This document shows, in pieces, positions 50,921-59,306 of a stretch of 64,000 nt of DNA. A model generated the notes under the pieces. The model ran no database searches and was not told the DNA's origin. It saw only the letters and a list, made by a program, of their open reading frames with translations. The position numbers and the translations under genes were made by a program. The stretch is from Candidatus Zixiibacteriota bacterium (GTDB lineage Bacteria > Zixibacteria > MSB-5A5 > WJJR01): positions 1 through 64,000 of the forward strand of contig JBFMGX010000040.1 of assembly GCA_040752595.1 (NCBI GenBank), written 5' to 3'. Each line of letters opens with the position of its first letter. Position 1 is the stretch's first letter.

Positions 50921-52348
50921 ACCCACCAGACTCGTTGTCCGCTCGATCACTTCCGCTGTTGCCAGGATTATGTGCTCCTCGAACGGGCGGCCGATGATCT
51001 GTGCACCGATCGGCAATCCTGCCGATGACGTCCCGCATGGGACCGACACTCCGGGCAAACCGGCCAGGTTGATCGATGTCGTATAGATGTCCGACAGATA
51101 CATCGCCAGCGGATCATCGACCTTCTCCCCCAGACGGAACGCCACCGTGGGCGATGTCGGCGTCAACAGACAGTCAACCGTTTCGAACGCGCGGGCAAAG
51201 TCGCCAGCGATTCTGGCGCGCACCTTCTGCGCCGTGCCATAATATGCCTCATAGTACCCCGCCGAAAGCACATAAGTCCCAAGGAGAATGCGCCGCTTGA
51301 CCTCGGCGCCGAAACCCTCCGCCCGGGTGCGGCGGTACATCGAAAACAGGTCATCGACGGTGTCGGTGCGATGGCCGTACTTGACGCCGTCATAGCGCGC
51401 CAGGTTGGACGAGGCCTCGGCGGTACAAATGATGTAGTAGGCCGCGATCGTGTACTGCGAATGCGGGAGAGAAACCTCGACGATGCTGTGACCGGCCTGC
51501 CTCAGCGCATCGGCGGCCCCTTTTACGGCCGTCCGCACATCCGCATCCAATCCATCCCCAAAACACTCCCTCGGCATTCCGACGGTCAGGCGCTCCGGGA
51601 TCGGACGTTCAGGTGGCAAAAGCATCGAGGTCGAATCATGTGGGTCGTGGCCGCGAATGACATCAAAGACCGACTTGGTATCGGCGACGGTGCGGCCGAA
51701 GACACCGATCTGATCCAGCGATGACGCGAACGCGACCAATCCCCACCGCGACACGGCACCATACGTCGGCTTAAGCCCGACGATGCCGCAGTGTCCGGCC
51801 GGTTGACGTACCGAACCGCCTGTGTCGGAGCCCAAAGCTGCCATCGACTGGAAGTCGGCCACCGCCACCGCCGATCCGCCCGAAGACCCACCGGGGATTC
51901 GTGTGGGATCGTGGGGATTCCGCGAGGGACCATACGCGGAGTTTTCGGTCGACGAGCCCATGGCGAATTCATCGCAGTTCGCCTTCCCGACGATCACCGC
52001 GCCTGCCCGCCGGAGCCGCTCGGTCACGGTCGCCTCGTACGGCGGCATCCAGCCGCGCAGAATCCGCGACCCGCAGGTGCAGGGCACCCCCGAGACAAGG
52101 ATGTTGTCCTTGATGGCGATCGGCACACCGGCCAGTGGACCGAGGGACTCGCCACCGGCCCGCGCGGCATCGATGGATGCCGCGGTCGTGCGGGCCTCAT
52201 CGGGCGTAGTGCTGATGAACGCGTTCAGGTGCTGGCGGGATTCGATCCGCGCCAGATGCGCCTCGGTGACCTCAAGGGCAGAAACGACCCCCCGGCGAAT
52301 CCGGTCAACCGTCTGCGCGACGGACCAATGGGTCGGCGGACCGATCAT
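50906..52348 (-). CDS. gatA: Aspartyl/glutamyl-tRNA amidotransferase subunit A
   Basis: 480 residues of amidase-signature fold. The Ser-cisSer-Lys triad is visible as Lys in VPIAIKDNIL, cis-Ser in IPGGSSGGSAVAV and the nucleophile in LGSDTGGSVRQPA. It has RVDGVKYGHR-type and PVIPxxA-like helical segments, with TSINLAGLPGVSVPCG near the end. It generates ammonia from glutamine for GatB. ATG 52348 gives the family N-terminus. No gatC fits in the gap to glnA, so it must lie elsewhere. Confidence 0.97.
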   Translation of the reverse strand: MIGPPTHWSVAQTVDRIRRGVVSALEVTEAHLARIESRQHLNAFISTTPDEARTTAASIDAARAGGESLGPLAGVPIAIKDNILVSGVPCTCGSRILRGWMPPYEATVTERLRRAGAVIVGKANCDEFAMGSSTENSAYGPSRNPHDPTRIPGGSSGGSAVAVADFQSMAALGSDTGGSVRQPAGHCGIVGLKPTYGAVSRWGLVAFASSLDQIGVFGRTVADTKSVFDVIRGHDPHDSTSMLLPPERPIPERLTVGMPRECFGDGLDADVRTAVKGAADALRQAGHSIVEVSLPHSQYTIAAYYIICTAEASSNLARYDGVKYGHRTDTVDDLFSMYRRTRAEGFGAEVKRRILLGTYVLSAGYYEAYYGTAQKVRARIAGDFARAFETVDCLLTPTSPTVAFRLGEKVDDPLAMYLSDIYTTSINLAGLPGVSVPCGTSSAGLPIGAQIIGRPFEEHIILATAEVIERTTSLVGKQGA

Positions 52349-52436
52349 CCTCCATGATAGCACGCAATGCCGCCAAAGACAAACGTGCATGTGCTCCGGC
52401 GGCGGCTGGGTTTGGATTCGCAGCAAAGCTCAGCCA

Positions 52437-52542
52437 TGTCATCCTGAACGAGTCCGTGCCCGAAGGGCAGGGACGAAGTGAAGGATCTGCTGTTCACTCT
52501 ACCTGCCACACAGCAGATCCCTCGCTTCACTCGGGATGACAA
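52437..52542. repeat. Palindromic intergenic repeat, family A copy 5
   Basis: TGTCATCCTGAACGAGTCC, an inner GTGCCCGAAGGGCAGGG hairpin, GAAGGATCTGCTGTTC and CAGCAGATCCCTCGCTTC...GGGATGACA. It fills the gap between glnA and gatA. Confidence 0.75.
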
Positions 52543-52583
52543 ATCCGTGCGCACGGTCAGTCCCGTGCAAAGCTCAACGGCTG

Positions 52584-53909
52584 TTACAACAGCGGCAGGT
52601 ACTCGCGAACCTCGAAATCGGTGACCGCCATGCGGTAGCGGTCCCACTCCAGCCGCTTGTTGGCCAGAAGCGTGCGAAAGATGTGTTCGCCCAGGACCTC
52701 CCGCAGCAGACTCGACTGCTCGGCAATATCGCACGCCTCGGCCAGCGAGGACGGCAGCGATGCGATCCGACGCCGGGCGCGTTCCTCGTCGCCCATGTGA
52801 AAGATGTTCTCTTCCACAGCGTCGGGGAGAGTGTACCCCTTGTCGATGCCCGCCAACCCGGAGGTCAGCATGCAGGCAAATGCCAGGTAGGGGTTGCAGG
52901 CCGGATCGGGAGAGCGCAGCTCGATCCGGGTGGCCTTCTCCTTGCCGACCCGGTACATCGGGACGCGCACAAGCGAAGAACGATTGCGTCGTCCCCAAGA
53001 GATATACACCGGCGCCTCGTACCCCACGACCAGCCGCTTGTAGGAATTGACCCACTGATTGAGCACCAGTGTGATCTCGCGGATGTGCGTGAGAATCCCG
53101 GCAATGTACCCGCGCGCCAGCTTGGACAGATGGTAGGGGTCGGCGGCGTCAAAGAACAGATTGCGCCCACCGGCGAACAGCGACTGGTGGGTGTGCATCC
53201 CGGAGCCATTCTGCCCGAAGATCGGCTTGGGCATGAACGAGGCGTAGGCCCCGGAGGCCAGCGCCAGCTCCTTGATCAGGAAGCGGTAAAGCATCGCGAA
53301 ATCGGCCATGACCAGCGCCTCCTGGTAGCGCAGGTCAATCTCGTGCTGTGACGGCGCGACTTCGTGATGGGAGCATTCGACCGGAACTCCCAGTTGTTCG
53401 AGGGAAACCACCGCCTTCTTGCGCAGCTTGGTTCCTTCATCGACCGTGGAGTAGTCGAAGTACCCATTGCTGTCGAGCAACTCGGTGCCGCGGGGTCCAC
53501 GGAAGTAGAAGTACTCGATTTCCGGTCCACAGTAGAAGGTGTATCCCTTCTCCGACGCCTTGGCGAGGGCGCGCTTCAGCACATGGCGCGGGTCACCCTC
53601 GAACGGGGTGCCATCGGGATTCTGGATGTCGCAGAACATGCAGGCGACCCGTTCGCCGGCGACTTCCCAAGGGATGATCCGGAACGAACGCAGATCGGGA
53701 ATCGCCATCAGGTCCGATTCCTCGATGCGGACATACCCCTCGACCGAGGAGCCGTCGAATCCCTGCCCTTCATCAAGCACCGCCTCGATTTCGCTGCGGG
53801 TGATCGACATCCCCTTCATCTGCCCGAGGACGTCGGTGAACAGCAGGCGAATGTATCCGACTTTGTTGGCATCCAAGGTGGCGAGAATGTCGTCTCTGGT
53901 CTTCACCAT
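52584..53909 (-). CDS. glnA: Glutamine synthetase, type I
   Basis: 441 residues, GSI-alpha length. DGSSVEGYVRIEESDL, the metal ligands in CGPEIEYFYF, PSQHEIDLRY, GSGMHTHQSLF (ATP/ammonium region), RLVVGYEAPVYISWGRRNRS and the Arg of RIELRSPDPACNPYLAF. At the position where adenylylated enzymes have the modified Tyr (NLYDLPPEE) it reads NIFHMGDEE, so covalent control by adenylylation is unlikely. It makes glutamine, used by the GatAB proteins encoded just downstream. GGGAG lies just upstream of the start. Confidence 0.97.
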   Translation of the reverse strand: MVKTRDDILATLDANKVGYIRLLFTDVLGQMKGMSITRSEIEAVLDEGQGFDGSSVEGYVRIEESDLMAIPDLRSFRIIPWEVAGERVACMFCDIQNPDGTPFEGDPRHVLKRALAKASEKGYTFYCGPEIEYFYFRGPRGTELLDSNGYFDYSTVDEGTKLRKKAVVSLEQLGVPVECSHHEVAPSQHEIDLRYQEALVMADFAMLYRFLIKELALASGAYASFMPKPIFGQNGSGMHTHQSLFAGGRNLFFDAADPYHLSKLARGYIAGILTHIREITLVLNQWVNSYKRLVVGYEAPVYISWGRRNRSSLVRVPMYRVGKEKATRIELRSPDPACNPYLAFACMLTSGLAGIDKGYTLPDAVEENIFHMGDEERARRRIASLPSSLAEACDIAEQSSLLREVLGEHIFRTLLANKRLEWDRYRMAVTDFEVREYLPLL

Positions 53910-54188
53910 CTCCCGGCTCCCTTATGGTTGATCGTGGCTTCCCGCCCCCCGGAAAAGGCCGCAATCAAGGGGCAGCGCCCCACAAGTCAACGGCAATTTT
54001 CGACCGAAAGAGGAATCTTTGTAAGGGGCGATGGGCTAAGGAGTTGTGAATGTCACATCGGCCAACCATATGCGCGTCCGAGTCTGACACGGCCTGATGT
54101 ATCTCAACTCATTGCCTCACATGAACTCGGCGTCCGGAGTCCCAGTTCACTCGGACGTGGCGTAACAATACGCGGCATGGGAGTGAAT

Positions 54189-54280
54189 AGCAGACCCCTC
54201 ACTTCGTTCGGGGTGACAAACCCCGCCCCATTGCACTCTCATGAGTCATTCCGAACGAAGTGAGGAATCTGCTGTTGCTG
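54189..54280. repeat. Family A copy 6 (arms in outward order)
   Basis: AGCAGACCCCTCACTTCG...GGGGTGACAA and GAGTCATTCCGAACGAAGTG...GGAATCTGCTGTTG, with the two halves in the reverse order of the other copies. It lies in the gene-free stretch 53910-54291. In the rest (53910-54188) I see only a probable glnA leader. Confidence 0.65.
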
Positions 54281-54291
54281 TACCAGGGATT

Positions 54292-54660
54292 TCAAAACGC
54301 CCCGTTCTCATTCGGGGAATCCTTCGGCACTTCTGAAGCGGCCTCCCACTCTTCGATGATGAGGTCGCCGGCAAAACGGAAGATGTGAATCAGGACATAA
54401 TCGGAGCCGCCGGGGGTGAGCCGGACCTTCCCGTGCACGATCACGAAATCCCCATCTTCAAATGCGCGGATCGGCTCGAAGACTTTGTCGGGGCATTGCC
54501 GCGCATTCTCTTCCATCGCGACCAGCAGCGATTCTCCATCGCCGCGAAAGTAGACGTTGTGGTGCCGAAAATCGGGATGGACGTATTTCTCGTATGCCCC
54601 ACGCGCCTTTCCGGAAGCCGCGAGGCGCAGGAATGATACCGCAGCGTCTTTCTTGTTCAC
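54292..54660 (-). CDS. SnoaL-like (NTF2 fold) protein
   Basis: 122 residues from GTG 54660, which follows GGAG. VNKKDAAVSFLRLAASGKAR, YVHPDFRHHNVYFRGD, IRAFEDGDFVIVHGKVRL and HIFRFAGDLIIEEWEA are the usual strands and helices of SnoaL-like polyketide-cyclase/isomerase-type folds. The catalytic role is unknown. A longer in-frame start would include a repeat sequence and is rejected. Confidence 0.75.
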   Translation of the reverse strand: MNKKDAAVSFLRLAASGKARGAYEKYVHPDFRHHNVYFRGDGESLLVAMEENARQCPDKVFEPIRAFEDGDFVIVHGKVRLTPGGSDYVLIHIFRFAGDLIIEEWEAASEVPKDSPNENGAF

Positions 54661-54683
54661 CGTGTTCTCCGTATTCTGTCCTG

Positions 54684-54822
54684 CGTGCCCGCGATCTCCG
54701 ATCGCGGTCTCGTGGCCCTGACCTTGGTCAGCCCGTAGGGTGCGTTCTCCAAACGCACGGTCTTTCTCTGCGCAGTGGTGCGTGCAAAGCACGCACCCTA
54801 CGAGACCGACCACAGACGAACG
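54684..54822. repeat. Palindrome cluster, family E (CGCGATCnnnGATCGCG and related)
   Basis: CCCGCGATCTCCGATCGCGG, then CCTGACCTTGGTCAG and GTAGGGTGCGTTCTCC...GGTGCGTGCAAAGCACGC ACCCTAC type arms. Related units occur at 55266-55345, 56170-56194 and 61222-61284. Confidence 0.6.
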
Positions 54823-54835
54823 TCAGTGGCACGGG

Positions 54836-55246
54836 CTACATCTGCGCGTTGTCTGCTTCGATTGTTTTGAGTCCTTCCGACCAGTCCGCGTAGACCTGCC
54901 AATGCCTGATCTTCCCGTTCGCCACGATGGCCTTCCAGGCAGCGGGCATAACGACCCGGTTCGCCAGGACCAAACCGCGCTTCCCATTGTACGTCCCGAC
55001 TGCGCGCCCGAAGACCGCGACCATGTCCCCATGCTCAAAGATGGTCTCGACTTCGATCCTGTAGTCGGGAAACATGCCGAAGTACGTCGCCCACCCGGCG
55101 GTCATCTTGTCGCGCCGGGTCTCCACATGGCCCAGCGAATCGACGAACGTGTGGTCGTCGGCCATTAAACGGGAGAGTCCGTTCACATCGCCCTCATTGA
55201 TCGCGGCGATGAAGGCGTGGACGACGGCGATTGGAGCTGAGTCCAT
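54836..55246 (-). CDS. SnoaL-like (NTF2 fold) nuclear-transport-factor-type protein
   Basis: 136 residues. VVHAFIAAINEGDVNGLSRL, MADDHTFVDSLGHV, MFPDYRIEVETIFEHGDMVAVFGRAVGTY (shown by its start and end) and GKIRHWQVYADW are SnoaL_2-type. Start ATG 55246 follows GGAGATAG. The nearby SnoaL-like gene at 54292 is a distinct family member, not a close duplicate. The substrate is unknown. Confidence 0.8.
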   Translation of the reverse strand: MDSAPIAVVHAFIAAINEGDVNGLSRLMADDHTFVDSLGHVETRRDKMTAGWATYFGMFPDYRIEVETIFEHGDMVAVFGRAVGTYNGKRGLVLANRVVMPAAWKAIVANGKIRHWQVYADWSEGLKTIEADNAQM

Positions 55247-55265
55247 GGTGCTATCTCCGTGTGGC

Positions 55266-55345
55266 ACTGACCTTGGTCAGTGATTTCACACCCTGACGAA
55301 CGTCAGGGCCACGCCGGCCGCCCGCGATCACAGATCGCGGGCACA
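55266..55345. repeat. Family E palindromes
   Basis: CACTGACCTTGGTCAGTG, CCTGACGAACGTCAGG and CCCGCGATCACAGATCGCGGG, three short palindromes in tandem between the slipin gene and the SnoaL-like gene. Confidence 0.65.
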
Positions 55346-55348
55346 CTC

Positions 55349-56131
55349 CTATGCATCAACTCGCGACGGGTTCGTCCGCTCCATCGCGCGCACGAACGGC
55401 GTCAAGAGGTCGATCGGCACCGGGAAGATCGTGGTCGAGTTCTTCTCGGTGGCGACCTCAGTCAAGGTCTGCAGATAGCGCAGTTGGATGGCGGCCGGGT
55501 TCTTGCCGATGATCTCCGCCGCTTGGGCCAGCTTTTCGGAGGCCTGGAATTCGCCTTCGGCGTGGATGACCTTGGCGCGGCGTTCGCGTTCGGCCTCGGC
55601 CTGACGGGCGATGGCGCGCTGCATCTCGACCGGGAGATCGACGTTCTTGACCTCGACCACGGAGACCTTGATCCCCCACGGCTCGGTCTGCTCGTCGATG
55701 ATGTGCTGCAGCTTCTGGTTGATGTGCTCTCGATTGGACAAGAGGTCATCCAGCTCGAACTGGCCGAGGATCGAGCGCAAGGTCGTCTGCGCAATCTGCG
55801 AGGTCGCCATCATGTAGTTGGCGACATTGACGATCGCCATGTTGGGATCGATGACACGGAAGTAGACGACGGCGTTGACCTTGATGGTGACGTTGTCGCG
55901 CGTGATCACATCCTGCGGCGGCACATCGAAGGTGACGGTGCGCAGATCGACGCGCTGCATCTTGTCGATGATCGGGATGAGCAGGATCAGGCCCGGCCCC
56001 TTGGCGCCGATCAGGCGCCCCAGACGAAAGATGACGCCGCGTTCATACTCTTTGAGAATGCGAATCGCGTTGGCCAGAATGATCAGGACAACGATGACAA
56101 CGGTCAGTGTTCCCAGACCAGGCACTTGCAT
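55349..56131 (-). CDS. Slipin / SPFH (band 7) membrane protein
   Basis: 260 residues. One N-terminal hydrophobic segment ([19 protein letters not shown]), then the SPFH domain: [57 protein letters not shown], followed by the [20 protein letters not shown] coiled coil. Slipins form membrane microdomain scaffolds and pair with NfeD proteases, as here. Start ATG 56131 has a perfect AGGAGG just upstream. Confidence 0.94.
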   Translation of the reverse strand: MQVPGLGTLTVVIVVLIILANAIRILKEYERGVIFRLGRLIGAKGPGLILLIPIIDKMQRVDLRTVTFDVPPQDVITRDNVTIKVNAVVYFRVIDPNMAIVNVANYMMATSQIAQTTLRSILGQFELDDLLSNREHINQKLQHIIDEQTEPWGIKVSVVEVKNVDLPVEMQRAIARQAEAERERRAKVIHAEGEFQASEKLAQAAEIIGKNPAAIQLRYLQTLTEVATEKNSTTIFPVPIDLLTPFVRAMERTNPSRVDA

Positions 56132-56169
56132 ATCCCCTCCTATGAGACCGGTTTGGCCAGCGGGTTTTG

Positions 56170-56194
56170 TCAGGTGCACAGGGCACCTGACCTA
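56170..56194. repeat. Family E palindrome (CAGGTGCACAGGGCACCTG)
   Basis: TCAGGTGCACAGGGCACCTGACCTACA between the NfeD and slipin genes (palindrome CAGGTGC-ACAG-GGCACCTG). The same unit recurs as TCAGGAGCACAGGGCTCCTGA at 61222-61242. Confidence 0.6.
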
Positions 56195-56204
56195 CATCAA
56201 CATC

Positions 56205-57512
56205 CTATAAGACCGGTTTGACCAGCAGCAGCATTCCTTCCTTGCCTGTCACTTGTATTCGTCCTCCGGCAGCCACGGGAGCGGATGTGCGGGCGCTCCA
56301 GTACTCACCCAGCAGATAGACCATCCCCTCCGTCTCGAACGCCTCCCGCGCCGTGCCGAACTGCCCGATCAGCCCCTCCACACCGGTGGTGGGCTTACGC
56401 AGACGCGCCTTGACGGCCAGCGCCAATGCAAAAACGAAAAAGGCCACGGTCGTGCCGACCACCGCAAGGATGACGGTGAATGAGATGCGCGCCGCCGGAT
56501 CCGGCGAATCAATCAGCATTAGCGAGCCGATGATCATGGCGATGGCCCCTCCGACGGTCAGAAGCCCGTGGCTGACGATCTTGAGTTCGAGGATGAAGAG
56601 AATGATCGCCAGGACGATCAGTGACAGACCGGCGTAATTGATCGGCAACGTTTGCAGCGAGTAGAAACCCAGAATCAGCGAGATCGCCCCGATCACGCCG
56701 GGGAAGATCGAGCCGGGATTGTACAGTTCCATGAGAATCCCGATCCAGCCGATCGACATCAGGATGTACGCGATATTGGGGTTCGTCAGCACAGTCAGGA
56801 TCTTCTCCCGCCAGGTCGGCAGGATGCGGTTGATATGTGCCCCCTTGGTCGCCAGCGTGACTTCGCCGCGCGGGAGCGCCACCTTGCGGCCATCGAGCGA
56901 GTCAAGCAGATCGGAGATGTTGGCGGCGATGAAGTCGACAACGTTGGAGTCGACGGCGTCATCGGCGGTGATCGACTCGGATTTCCGCACCGCCCGATCG
57001 GCCCAGTTGGCGTTGCGGCCCCGCCGGTGCGCGATGGCCCGGATGTTGGCGGCGGCGTCATTGCCCGCCTTCTCCGACATCGTCGAGTCCATCTTCCCTT
57101 CCAACGTGACCGGATGCGCCGCGCCGGCATTGGTCCCCGGCGCCATCACGGCAAAGTGCCCCGACACGAGGATGAAGACGCCCGCCGAGGTCGCGCTGGC
57201 CCCCGACGGCGACACATAGACGACGACCGGCACATTGGCGTTGAGGATCTCCTGCGTGATGTCATGCGTGGTCGCCATCAACCCGCCCGGTGTGTCCAAC
57301 TCCACGATGAGGACCTCGGCCCCCGACTCCTCCGCGTCTTCGACGGCGTTCTCGACCGCCGTCGCGGCCACCGGGCCGATCGGCCCATCAATCCGCATGA
57401 CGTCGACAACGACCGCGTCCGCGGAAGAGACCATCAGAGCGACCCATAGGACGGCGAGCATCGCGCCCATCTCCAGCCATCGCCGGCCAGCGATTCGTGT
57501 TGTCATAATCAT
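56205..57512 (-). CDS. nfeD: NfeD long form: ClpP-like membrane-bound serine protease with NfeD domain
   Basis: 435 residues. A signal or anchor segment is followed by a ClpP-like protease domain at about 40-215, with GAEVLIVELDTPGGLMATTH, YVSPSGASATSAGVFI (Ser nucleophile) and a downstream Lys in the KAGNDAAANIRAIAHRRGRN region. Four to five membrane helices follow at about 240-370, and a C-terminal OB-fold NfeD domain ends the protein (GLIGQFGTAREAF...VTGKEGMLLLVKP). It cleaves stomatin/slipin-type partners; the slipin gene is directly downstream. Starts before 57512 would read through the family B repeat. Confidence 0.93.
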   Translation of the reverse strand: MIMTTRIAGRRWLEMGAMLAVLWVALMVSSADAVVVDVMRIDGPIGPVAATAVENAVEDAEESGAEVLIVELDTPGGLMATTHDITQEILNANVPVVVYVSPSGASATSAGVFILVSGHFAVMAPGTNAGAAHPVTLEGKMDSTMSEKAGNDAAANIRAIAHRRGRNANWADRAVRKSESITADDAVDSNVVDFIAANISDLLDSLDGRKVALPRGEVTLATKGAHINRILPTWREKILTVLTNPNIAYILMSIGWIGILMELYNPGSIFPGVIGAISLILGFYSLQTLPINYAGLSLIVLAIILFILELKIVSHGLLTVGGAIAMIIGSLMLIDSPDPAARISFTVILAVVGTTVAFFVFALALAVKARLRKPTTGVEGLIGQFGTAREAFETEGMVYLLGEYWSARTSAPVAAGGRIQVTGKEGMLLLVKPVL

Positions 57513-57556
57513 ACGTACGCGAAACCGTCGAACTCCGTCAATGGAAAACGGGGGCG

Positions 57557-57673
57557 CTCCCTCACCCGATCCGGCCGCCGGCCGGATCGACCTCTCCCAA
57601 GGGGAGAGGTTAGTCACTACCCTCTCCCTCCGGGAGAGGGTGTTTCGGCCTTCAGGCCGAAACGGGTGAGGGA
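57557..57673. repeat. Palindromic repeat, family B copy 2
   Basis: CTCCCTCACCCGATCCGGCC, GGCCGGATCGACCTCTCCCA, GGGGAGAGGTTAG, CCCTCTCCCTCCGGGAGAGGG, a TTTCGGCCTTCAGGCCGAAA palindrome and GGGTGAGGGA. It matches the copy at 16442-16538 and extends in frame into an NfeD ORF. Confidence 0.75.
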
Positions 57674-57693
57674 AGACCTTGATGTGATGTCGC

Positions 57694-57713
57694 GGGCACG
57701 GCACGCCGTGCCC
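57694..57713. repeat. Family C palindrome
   Basis: GGGCACGGCACGCCGTGCCC, a palindrome directly before the amidohydrolase stop at 57714. It may serve as transcript end for the sel operon. Confidence 0.6.
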
Positions 57714-59306
57714 CTACGCGGACCGTTCATACACGCAGTCACCATCGACCACCGTCATCATCACCTGCGCCGCGAAGACATCCGACGGATGTATGGCGAA
57801 GATGTTGCGATCCAAGACGACCAAATCAGCCAGCATCCCGGGGGCGATGCGGCCACGTTGATCACCGTCGCCCGCAGCGATGGCAGCGCCGACTGAAAAG
57901 CCCCAGACCGCCTCCCAGACCGAGAGCCGCTGACGCGGATACCATGATCCCCGGCGGTCCTTTGGGCACGCGCGATGCACGGCGGCTCCTATTCCATCGA
58001 TTGGGCACAGCCGCTCGATCGGCGCATCCGAACCAAACGCCATCACGGTCCCCTGATCCCACAGCGAACGAAAGACAAAGGCGTCCTTCACGCGTCTGCC
58101 CCAATGACGGTCGACATAGTCGCGGTCGGTGAGCAGATGGGACGGCTGCATTGAGGCAATGATGCGGGACCCCGCGAGCCGCTTGAGGCCCTTGGGATCG
58201 ATCAACTGCAGATGCTCGATCCGGGGCGGTTGGCGGCGCGGGAATCGCGCCTCGTGCCTGCGCAGCACGTCCACCGCCTGTCCCACGGCGGCATCGCCGA
58301 TGGCATGCACACAAACAGAAAGCCCATGCGCCGCGGCACGTCGAACGACGTCGGCGAATTCCGCCTTCTCCATCCGGCAGATACCCCGATGGGAGCGATC
58401 GCCCGTGTATGGACGATACATCCACGCTGTGCGCGAACCCAGGGCCCCATCGAGGAAGATTTTGACCGCCCCGATCTTGATCCAACGATCCCCCAATCCC
58501 GATCTCAGGCCGAGTGTGACGGCCTCATCGAGATGATCAAGTCCAATGGACTTCCAGAGACGCAACCGCAGTCGACCCTTCTCGCGCAAGCCGTGGAACG
58601 CCGCCAGCGTAAGAGCATGGCCCATGTCGTGGATGGCTGCAACGCCGACGGCATGGGCTTCACTCTGCGTCTGTGCGATCAGTCGTTCCGCTTCCGAGAG
58701 CGTCGGTTCGGGTACCTTGCCCCACACCAGGTTGCAGGCCGTCTCGTACAGAATCCCCGTCGGCTGGCCGGACGAATCGCGTTCGATTCTGCCCCCCGGA
58801 GGATCGGGAGTTTCGCGATCGATTCCGGCGCGGCGCAGAGCGATCGTGTTCACCCAGAGTGAATGTTCATCATGGCTGAAGATCGCTATCGGCCGTTGCA
58901 GCTCCAGATCGTCCAGCCCCTTCCGGCTGGGACGGGCCCCAAGCCACAGGTTGGGATCGAATCCATGGCCGATGATCCAGCCGCCTCCGACCCCGGTTGC
59001 CTGTCGGTGTCTTCGCAGGCATTCTCGTAGGGCAACGGATGTGTGGACGCGTCGCAAATCGAGATCGGACAGCGCGCGCGCCAGCATCAAGAAATGCGTG
59101 TGTGCATCGGAGAACGCCGGCAGCAGCAACCGACCCTTCAAATCGACCGGACGGGCGCGGCGATATTCGGTCGGGGCCGATCCGCGTCGTCCCACCCAGA
59201 CGATGCGATGGCCAGAGGTGACGACCTCGCCGGCAACCGGATCGTCGGCGTCCATCGTGACGATCGGACCGTTGAAGAAGCGCAGCATCGACGGTGACGA
59301 TTTCAC
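57714..59306 (-). CDS. YtcJ-like metal-dependent amidohydrolase
   Basis: 530 residues. AFSDAHTHFLMLARALSDLD carries the metal His pair. IIGHGFDPNLW, KIFLDGALGSRTAWMYRPY, HAIGDAAVGQAVDVLRR, RIEHLQLIDP, ASMQPSHLLTD and AFGSDAPIE follow in the order typical of YtcJ/exoenzyme regulatory AepA-like hydrolases. The substrate is unknown. It overlaps selB by 4 nt, so it is translated from the sel transcript; a functional link with selenium is not evident. Confidence 0.92.
   Translation of the reverse strand: MKSSPSMLRFFNGPIVTMDADDPVAGEVVTSGHRIVWVGRRGSAPTEYRRARPVDLKGRLLLPAFSDAHTHFLMLARALSDLDLRRVHTSVALRECLRRHRQATGVGGGWIIGHGFDPNLWLGARPSRKGLDDLELQRPIAIFSHDEHSLWVNTIALRRAGIDRETPDPPGGRIERDSSGQPTGILYETACNLVWGKVPEPTLSEAERLIAQTQSEAHAVGVAAIHDMGHALTLAAFHGLREKGRLRLRLWKSIGLDHLDEAVTLGLRSGLGDRWIKIGAVKIFLDGALGSRTAWMYRPYTGDRSHRGICRMEKAEFADVVRRAAAHGLSVCVHAIGDAAVGQAVDVLRRHEARFPRRQPPRIEHLQLIDPKGLKRLAGSRIIASMQPSHLLTDRDYVDRHWGRRVKDAFVFRSLWDQGTVMAFGSDAPIERLCPIDGIGAAVHRACPKDRRGSWYPRQRLSVWEAVWGFSVGAAIAAGDGDQRGRIAPGMLADLVVLDRNIFAIHPSDVFAAQVMMTVVDGDCVYERSA

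Noticed and set aside
52349-52583. gatC between glnA and gatA
   Set aside because: The gap is about 235 bases, mostly a family A repeat, and no frame encodes a GatC-like helical protein.
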